Source of the DNA: CAKZNE01 sp040222435
GTDB taxonomy: Bacteria > Bacteroidota > Bacteroidia > Flavobacteriales > Schleiferiaceae
Reading direction: 5' to 3'
NCBI GenBank assembly: GCA_965212245.1
Contig: OZ243107.1
Span: 3,162,001-3,226,000, forward strand
DNA length: 64,000 bases
Shown: piece after piece, positions 59,031-64,000 of the stretch
How positions within the stretch are numbered: position 1 is the stretch's first letter
How the letters are laid out: each line of letters begins with the position of its first letter
Notes under the pieces: generated by a model
The model's database searches: none
Seen by the model: only the letters and a program-made list of their open reading frames with translations
What the model was told of the DNA's origin: nothing
Translations under genes and position numbers: made by a program

Positions 59031-61980
59031 AAGCCGCTAATCCTATTATTTCACGGCCTTCGGCCAACCGGTTCAATAAAGGCAAAAGGTCATCAACTAA
59101 TGCTAATTCTTTTTTGGTTCTTTCTTTCCAGCCTAATTCTAATGGTGCAAGCAATTCATTCAATTCCTCACCATCAAAGATCATCCGACTAATAATTTGA
59201 TCTACAAAAGCTTTGAGACTTACGGCTTCCAGTCCGTATTTTTCAGCTAGCACAAGTATTTCTTTGTTCGACTTTTCCTCTTTAAAATGCTGATACCCCT
59301 CCCGTATTTGTTTTTCAGTTAATCCATCTCCTACTTCTAAGGTGTTGATGTAATCAATGATGTCATCTCGCTCCTCAATCAGGTTAGCACTAGAACTCAA
59401 AAGGTTGATCAACTGAGCACGTGTCATTGTTTGCCTGGAAGGCTTGGCTTGTGTGTATTGAGAGATTAACCCCATGATATAATCATAATCGATCACAGCC
59501 GAGGAAAACAAGACAAACTCAAAGTCCAATTGCTGAATATCTTCCGAAATGTTATCTCTCTTTTCTTGCTGTGATTTTAGTCGCTTCGCTGTTTCCAAAT
59601 AAACGCTTCGGAAAGAGCGCAGATCATCTTCCGGTATGAGCTCTTGAATGGTATCAATTTGCTCTTGCTCGAGGTCGGTATATTGATCAAGCTGCGTTTT
59701 GAACCGCTGTATTTCTTTGAACTTGTTGATGAACTCTCCACGGGCTTCATCTCCTTTCAGATTATTCACCTCCGAAGGAGTACAATCCAAGCCTTGAGCA
59801 TCCATGAACTTATTCAGGTTGTCTACAGCCTCTGTGTATTTGTCAATTACTTTAGGAGCCGCATCTACCAACCATATCTCTTTAGGGTTATCAACCTTAG
59901 CCCCGGAGAACAATGCAATGGCTTCGTTTACCGATTCTTCTTGTTGCCTGAAATCCAGGATATTTCCGTAAGGCTTGGTATCATTCAAAATTCGATTGGT
60001 ACGGGAAAATGCCTGAATTAAGCCGTGATATTTCAGACTTTTATCTACATAAAGCGTGTTCAGGTATTTTGAATCAAATCCTGTGAGTAGCATATCCACC
60101 ACTATTACAATATCAATTTTGTTTCTGTGGGCATAGTCTGCATTAGAGTACTTCTGATTTTTGATGCGCTGCTGTACGTCTTGATAGTATCCATCAAATT
60201 CACCAATAGAATGATTTGTATTGTACTGTTGATTGTAATCAGCTATGATCCTGGTTAATGCTTCCTTCTTCTTGTTGGGTTCTACAGAATTATCTGCCTT
60301 TTCCTGTGGCAAATCTTCCTGAATCTGCTGGATGTCTTTATTTCCCTCAGCCGGTGGCGAGAACACACAAGCGATATTTAGCGGCTTATATTGTTCATTC
60401 TCTTCGATTTGCTCTGCCTGTAACTCTCCAAATATCTCATAATACTGAATAGCATCATTTATGGAAGAAGTGGCCAGGAGGGCATTGAATCGCCTGTGAT
60501 GCGTAGCTGATTCATGCTTATTCAGAATGGCATTTGCAACAGCCAATTTGTGTAAATCACTTCCAACGCTGACTATCCCATCGGGTTTGAAATAGTCGAT
60601 ATGGAACTTCAATACATTTCGGTCATCAATGGCATTAGTGATAGTATAGGAATGTAACTCCTTTTGAAAAACGTCTTCGGTTGTTTTGTAGGAAGCTTGT
60701 TGACCATCAATGGTTTTGTATGTGGCGTTTTGCTCGAATATAGGTGTACCAGTAAATCCAAATAACTGGGCATTGGGAAAGAACTCCTTGATCGCTTTGT
60801 GGTTTTCCCCAAATTGAGACCGGTGACATTCATCAAAAATGAAAACCACCCGTTTATCGCTAAGTGGTTCTAACTTTCCTTTGTAGTTCTTTTTGTTGGT
60901 TGGGTCGAGCGCAAGCCCCAACTTCTGAATCGTTGTTACAATTACCTTGTCGGCATAATCGGTAGAGAGCATTCGCTCCACCAGTTTGGCGGTATTTGTA
61001 TTTTCTTCTACACTTCCTTCCTGAAACTTGTTGAACTCTTCACGTGTCTGCCTATCCAAATCTTTTCTATCCACTACGAAGAGACATTTTTCAATGTCCG
61101 GATTATCCTTTAATAAAGTTGAAGCTTTGAAAGATGTAAGGGTTTTACCACTTCCTGTGGTATGCCAGATATAACCATTACCCCTATTCTGATGTATGCA
61201 ATCGACTATGGCCTTGACGGCATAGATTTGATAAGGTCGCATGATCAAAATCTTTTGTTCACTGGCTACCAACACCATGTATCGGCTGATCATTTGACCG
61301 AGAGTACACTTAGATAAAAACTTATCCGTGAAGTCATTCAAGTGATTGATTTTCTTGTTATTCTCAGCCGCCAGTTGGTAGATTGGCAAGAATTGCTCAT
61401 CTGCATTGAAGCTAAAATGCTGATGATTGTTATTGGCAAAGTAATACGTTGTTGCTCTATTACTCACAATAAAAAGCTGCATAAAACTCAGCAAGGAATT
61501 GGTGTAGCCATTGCCTGGATCGGTCTTGTAATCCACAATTTGTTGCATGGCTTTTCTGGGGTTTACCTGAAGTGTTTTCAGTTCTATTTGCACTACAGGA
61601 ATTCCGTTTATCAGAAGTATTGCATCATAGCGATGGTGGCTGTTATCAGTATTTATGCGTAACTGATTGATTACTTCAAAATCATTCTTGCACCATTCTT
61701 TTATGTTTACTAAAGTGTATTGAAGTGGTGTTCCATCTTCACGCTGAAATGTATTTCTTGATCGTAAACGCTTAGAACTGTCAAATACATCCGCTTCAAT
61801 AATTTCTTCACGCAGACGTTGGTACTCAGAATCAGTCAGGTTCACTTTGTTTAGAGCCTCAAACTTTTGTCGAAAGTTTAGCTCAAGAGCGTGCTTATCG
61901 CGAATATCCTCACGATGAGTATATTTTAAATCAATTAGTCTCTCAATCAGCTCTTTTTCTATTTCAGCCTCTTTCGTCAT
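59023..61980 (-). CDS. hsdR: Type I restriction endonuclease subunit HsdR
   Basis: 985 residues. The nuclease domain has VVQIELKTLQVNPRKAMQQI near 130 (PD-(D/E)xK type). The SF2 translocase shows YIWHTTGSGKTLTSFKA (Walker A near 275), VFIFDECHRSQFG (motif II near 381), FGFTGTPIF (motif III), DIVIVVDMLLTGFDSKYL and LIQAFSRTNRI (motif VI). It translocates and cuts unmethylated DNA. It starts one base into the HTH gene's stop codon and overlaps hsdS by eight bases. Confidence 0.96.
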   Translation of the reverse strand: MTKEAEIEKELIERLIDLKYTHREDIRDKHALELNFRQKFEALNKVNLTDSEYQRLREEIIEADVFDSSKRLRSRNTFQREDGTPLQYTLVNIKEWCKNDFEVINQLRINTDNSHHRYDAILLINGIPVVQIELKTLQVNPRKAMQQIVDYKTDPGNGYTNSLLSFMQLFIVSNRATTYYFANNNHQHFSFNADEQFLPIYQLAAENNKKINHLNDFTDKFLSKCTLGQMISRYMVLVASEQKILIMRPYQIYAVKAIVDCIHQNRGNGYIWHTTGSGKTLTSFKASTLLKDNPDIEKCLFVVDRKDLDRQTREEFNKFQEGSVEENTNTAKLVERMLSTDYADKVIVTTIQKLGLALDPTNKKNYKGKLEPLSDKRVVFIFDECHRSQFGENHKAIKEFFPNAQLFGFTGTPIFEQNATYKTIDGQQASYKTTEDVFQKELHSYTITNAIDDRNVLKFHIDYFKPDGIVSVGSDLHKLAVANAILNKHESATHHRRFNALLATSSINDAIQYYEIFGELQAEQIEENEQYKPLNIACVFSPPAEGNKDIQQIQEDLPQEKADNSVEPNKKKEALTRIIADYNQQYNTNHSIGEFDGYYQDVQQRIKNQKYSNADYAHRNKIDIVIVVDMLLTGFDSKYLNTLYVDKSLKYHGLIQAFSRTNRILNDTKPYGNILDFRQQEESVNEAIALFSGAKVDNPKEIWLVDAAPKVIDKYTEAVDNLNKFMDAQGLDCTPSEVNNLKGDEARGEFINKFKEIQRFKTQLDQYTDLEQEQIDTIQELIPEDDLRSFRSVYLETAKRLKSQQEKRDNISEDIQQLDFEFVLFSSAVIDYDYIMGLISQYTQAKPSRQTMTRAQLINLLSSSANLIEERDDIIDYINTLEVGDGLTEKQIREGYQHFKEEKSNKEILVLAEKYGLEAVSLKAFVDQIISRMIFDGEELNELLAPLELGWKERTKKELALVDDLLPLLNRLAEGREIIGLAAYE

Positions 61981-62168
61981 TAATCTTCCTTTATCAATGA
62001 TTTAACTTCCACCTCCAAAATCTTAGCAATCTCAAACAGAGTTTCCAAACTTGGCTGTCTCCGGTTTTGTACATAGGAGTTTACCATATTATAGCTTTTG
62101 CCAAGTTTTTCGGCTAACCATGTCTGTTTGATACCCCGCTCGTCTAATACCTCCTTGATTCGGTTCAT
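61980..62168 (-). CDS. Small XRE/Cro-type regulator of the restriction operon
   Basis: 62 residues, all of it one HTH: RIKEVLDERGIKQTWLAEKL, GKSYNMVNSYVQNRRQPSLE and a final helix ILEVEVKSLIKED. It is first in the restriction-modification operon and shares one base with hsdR. Small proteins like this act as control (C) proteins that time expression of the modification and restriction genes. A palindrome at 62214-62230 upstream may be its operator. Confidence 0.85.
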   Translation of the reverse strand: MNRIKEVLDERGIKQTWLAEKLGKSYNMVNSYVQNRRQPSLETLFEIAKILEVEVKSLIKED

Positions 62169-62213
62169 TTGAATCTGGTTTCAAAAAGTTAAAAATAATT
62201 TCTTTTTTGGTTC

Positions 62214-62230
62214 ATCTCACAATATGAGAT
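62214..62230. promoter_or_regulatory. Palindromic candidate operator between the HTH and radC genes
   Basis: ATCTCA-CAATA-TGAGAT, a perfect 6-bp inverted repeat with a 5-base spacer, 46 bases upstream of the HTH gene and 36 bases upstream of the radC-like gene. It is positioned to control both divergent genes. Confidence 0.55.
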
Positions 62231-62253
62231 ATTTTTATCAACAAAGAAATCCT

Positions 62254-62261
62254 TAGATTTG
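62254..62261 (+). promoter_or_regulatory. Candidate -7 box of the radC-like gene
   Basis: TAGATTTG matches TAnnTTTG but ends only four bases before the ATG, so a transcript would be close to leaderless. No convincing -33 element. Confidence 0.35.
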
Positions 62262-62265
62262 ACCT

Positions 62266-62886
62266 ATGAACGTCCGCCTCAATAAAGATCAGAAAATTAA
62301 GCTGCTAAAGTCGGAAGACGTGTACAGCGTGATGCAACAGATATTGTTGCGCGAGAATAAAATTCAACGCAACCAGGAACACTTCTGGATCATTGGGCTA
62401 GACACGTCATTGAAAATCCTTTTCATAGAACTCATCGGGCTAGGTGCGGTGAACCGAGTGCATGCCAACCCGCCTGATGTTTTCCGAATGGCCATTTACA
62501 AACTGGCCGTAAAAGCCATTTTAGTACACAATCACCCGAGTGGCAACCTAGAACTTTCCAAAGAAGACAAAACCATGACCGACCACATGATGAAAGTAGG
62601 TGAGATTATTAAAATAGAAGTGGTTGACCATTTAGTAATCACCGAAACAGGCTACACCAGCCTTGCGGACGAGGGCATTATGGACGAACTGAAAAGGTCT
62701 GGTGCTTTTGAAGTGGTTGACAAAGAAAAGGCCGAAATGAAAACCTGGAAGCAGAAGATGGAAACGGAACGTCTTATTAAGGAAAGTAAGCTGGAAATTG
62801 CCAAGAGTCTCAAAGATGAAGGAATGGATATTGACTTTATCAAGAAGGTAACCGGATTATATAAGTGGGATATAAAGAAGCTTTGA
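62266..62886 (+). CDS. RadC/JAB-domain protein of mobile-element type
   Basis: 206 residues. The JAB/MPN metal site is LVHNHPSGNLELSKED (H88, H90, D101), with HFWIIGLDTSLKILF and VVDHLVITETGYTSLADEG on each side. After about residue 150 it has a charged helix and a tail, SLKDEGMDIDFIKKVTGL, of a kind often seen at the end of transposase-like or Rpn proteins in Bacteroidota. RadC is no longer thought to be a repair enzyme, and its biochemical role is open. Such genes are common on accessory islands. Divergent from the restriction operon. Confidence 0.85.
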   Translation: MNVRLNKDQKIKLLKSEDVYSVMQQILLRENKIQRNQEHFWIIGLDTSLKILFIELIGLGAVNRVHANPPDVFRMAIYKLAVKAILVHNHPSGNLELSKEDKTMTDHMMKVGEIIKIEVVDHLVITETGYTSLADEGIMDELKRSGAFEVVDKEKAEMKTWKQKMETERLIKESKLEIAKSLKDEGMDIDFIKKVTGLYKWDIKKL

Positions 62887-63705
62887 GCCAGCTACCAGAA
62901 TAATTTTTTTGCCCCCCTCTTGGTCGGCCTCCCTTGGCCTCCCTTTAAAAAAAGAAACGGGTTACATTACCCTGCCCTTATTTAAAGCTGCTTACCCCCC
63001 ACTCCGCTGCGCTACGGGGGAGCACGCATCTTTAACCAAAGCAAAGTAACATAACGCGAAATTATAGGAAAAACTTACAAGTTTTGTCAAATAAGGATAA
63101 TTGCGCTCCGTACCGTATTTACGTGCTCCTGGCATACATGCCATAGTTTTCCTATAATGATATTATGTCTCCGGCCCGATCTGCTATCGGGCCTCCGGGC
63201 TGCGCCCAAATAGAGTTCGCGTCTTCGAAAGCTTAAGAACTAAATTTCGTCTTCGGGTTTTTCCTATAATTAGCCATTATGTAGAAATAGCCGCATTTGC
63301 CAAAGCGGCTGACTTGGCTCCGTCTTCGAAAGCCATTAAGTTTCATTTTTTTGCCAACGCGCGGTTTTTGTTTTCACGAGCAAATAAGCCTCGCTGCACT
63401 GCGGCACATTTGCTCTTACAGAATTTCGTTTGTGCAGAAACTTTTTGGGATTCGTTTTCAACTACAACTGTAACCTCCGAAATCAGAAATACTTTTTTAT
63501 TTTCTTTCCTCTTCATTTTGGCTTGAACCAAAACGAAGCAAAAGTTCAAGGCTCCATTTCTTCAAGGCCTAATTTCTTTGTAAAGCCAAGTTCGGCCGGG
63601 TGATCTCCTCAATTCTTCGGAGCTTCCCGGTCTCACTAAGGCTTTACTTTGAAAACCGGCCTTTCATAAATGAGGCCGGTCTCAACAAGAGCATTCCACA
63701 AAATA
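62887..63705. repeat. Non-coding repeat tract R2, right copy of a diverged direct repeat
   Basis: About 820 bases. The first part (62887-63060) has short GC-rich hairpins, including CCCCC-actccgctgcgctac-GGGGG at 62996-63020. From 63061 it aligns with R1 (40716 onward) in the same orientation. It shares the 80-base identical block (63145-63224), the AT-rich sites, the A-rich-loop hairpin (63522-63550) and the nested stem-loop (63564-63663). No credible gene. Confidence 0.8.
63564..63663. repeat. Long nested stem-loop element, R2 copy
   Basis: Stems AAGGCC/GGCCTT (63564-63569 with 63658-63663), GTAAAGCC/GGCTTTAC (63580-63587 with 63640-63647), CCGGG/CCCGG (63596-63600 with 63626-63630) and CTCC/GGAG (63605-63608 with 63619-63622). 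It matches the R1 element in order and spacing. The middle stem has one more pair than in R1. Confidence 0.65.
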
Positions 63706-64000
63706 TCATTTAGCTAATTTCAAAATCCGAACCGCCCCGCGCATTACAAAAGCGAATACGATTGCCCCTATAACCAAATCGGGCCATTTGCTGTTCAGGA
63801 AATATACCAGCGCTCCCGCCAGTATTACGCCCCCATTTACAATAATATCGTTGGACGTAAATATGGCGCTGGCCTGCATATGAGCTTCGTTAGTTTTGGC
63901 CTTGTTAATCAGCCAGAGCGAAATGAGATTTCCAATTAACGCCAGTATTGATATGATAATCATCCATTGAAACAATGGCGTTTCGCTTTCAATAAAAAAC
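63706..64000 (-). CDS. CDF-like cation exporter, second copy, cut by the window edge
   Basis: The C-terminal part of a protein very like the one at 41532-42323: the sequence runs to the right edge in frame as FFIESETPLFQWM. Over the 89 residues from MFQWMIIIS to RGAVRILKLAK about 14 differ from the first copy. FTSNDIIVNGGVILAG is kept, again with Phe where CDF proteins have His. As the first copy is followed upstream by a P1B-ATPase gene, one may lie just outside the window. Confidence 0.88.
   Translation of the reverse strand, partial: FFIESETPLFQWMIIISILALIGNLISLWLINKAKTNEAHMQASAIFTSNDIIVNGGVILAGALVYFLNSKWPDLVIGAIVFAFVMRGAVRILKLAK

Noticed and set aside
40684..63705. Insertion sequence or transposase in the repeat tracts
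   Set aside because: No transposase-like frame and no terminal inverted repeats with target duplications were seen.

Overview
The window reads as a chromosomal stretch of a Bacteroidota bacterium, most likely a marine Flavobacteriales/Cryomorphaceae-like organism. The signs are TonB-dependent receptors with a carboxypeptidase-like plug extension, a C-terminal type IX secretion (T9SS) sorting domain, BamD followed by an omega-like RNA polymerase subunit, CoaBC and a DUF4835 protein, DUF2911, a START-like protein, DUF6660, and -7 boxes of the Bacteroidota type TAnnTTTG. The species assignment is inference.

Positions 1-40,640 look like ordinary chromosome: two GT39 membrane glycosyltransferases and a GT2 enzyme, 3-hydroxyacyl-CoA dehydrogenase, thioredoxin-fold proteins, tRNA-Met(CAU), a TonB receptor plus a T9SS-exported hydrolase, PdxH, MscL, an LpxH-like phosphoesterase, the bamD-rpoZ-coaBC-DUF4835-recN block, a cobamide-related pair (BtuG-like beta-propeller lipoprotein and a divergent CobT), a PhoD-type phosphatase, an M14 peptidase, an aldehyde dehydrogenase and a ribosome hibernation factor. 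Within it, 6,285-10,504 is an unusual minus-strand cassette: a secreted low-complexity candidate subunit, an Ig-fold chaperone-like protein, and a large outer-membrane usher-like beta-barrel that appears split by a one-base frameshift.

Positions 40,640-64,000 look like an accessory island. A minus-strand heavy-metal module (41,532-53,486) encodes a DUF6660 protein, a small membrane protein, a CzcA-type RND pump fused to a TolC-like outer-membrane factor, its CusB-like adaptor, a PII-like protein, a STAS protein, NhaA, a P1B-4-type ATPase and a CDF-like exporter. A second minus-strand module (54,965-62,168) is a type I restriction-modification operon (HTH-hsdR-hsdS-prrC-hsdM) carrying a PrrC-family anticodon nuclease with its Arg-Glu-His triad intact. 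A RadC-like gene is divergent from it.

Three non-coding tracts (40,637-41,531; 53,538-54,964; 62,887-63,705) separate these modules. They are mosaics of stem-loops whose stems change while loops and architecture are kept, plus AT-rich imperfect palindromes. The first and third tracts are diverged direct copies of each other and each runs into a CDF-like gene, so a second metal module probably begins at the right edge. How these tracts arose and whether they act as recombination sites or as RNA is not known from the sequence; they and the usher-like cassette are the parts most worth a second look.
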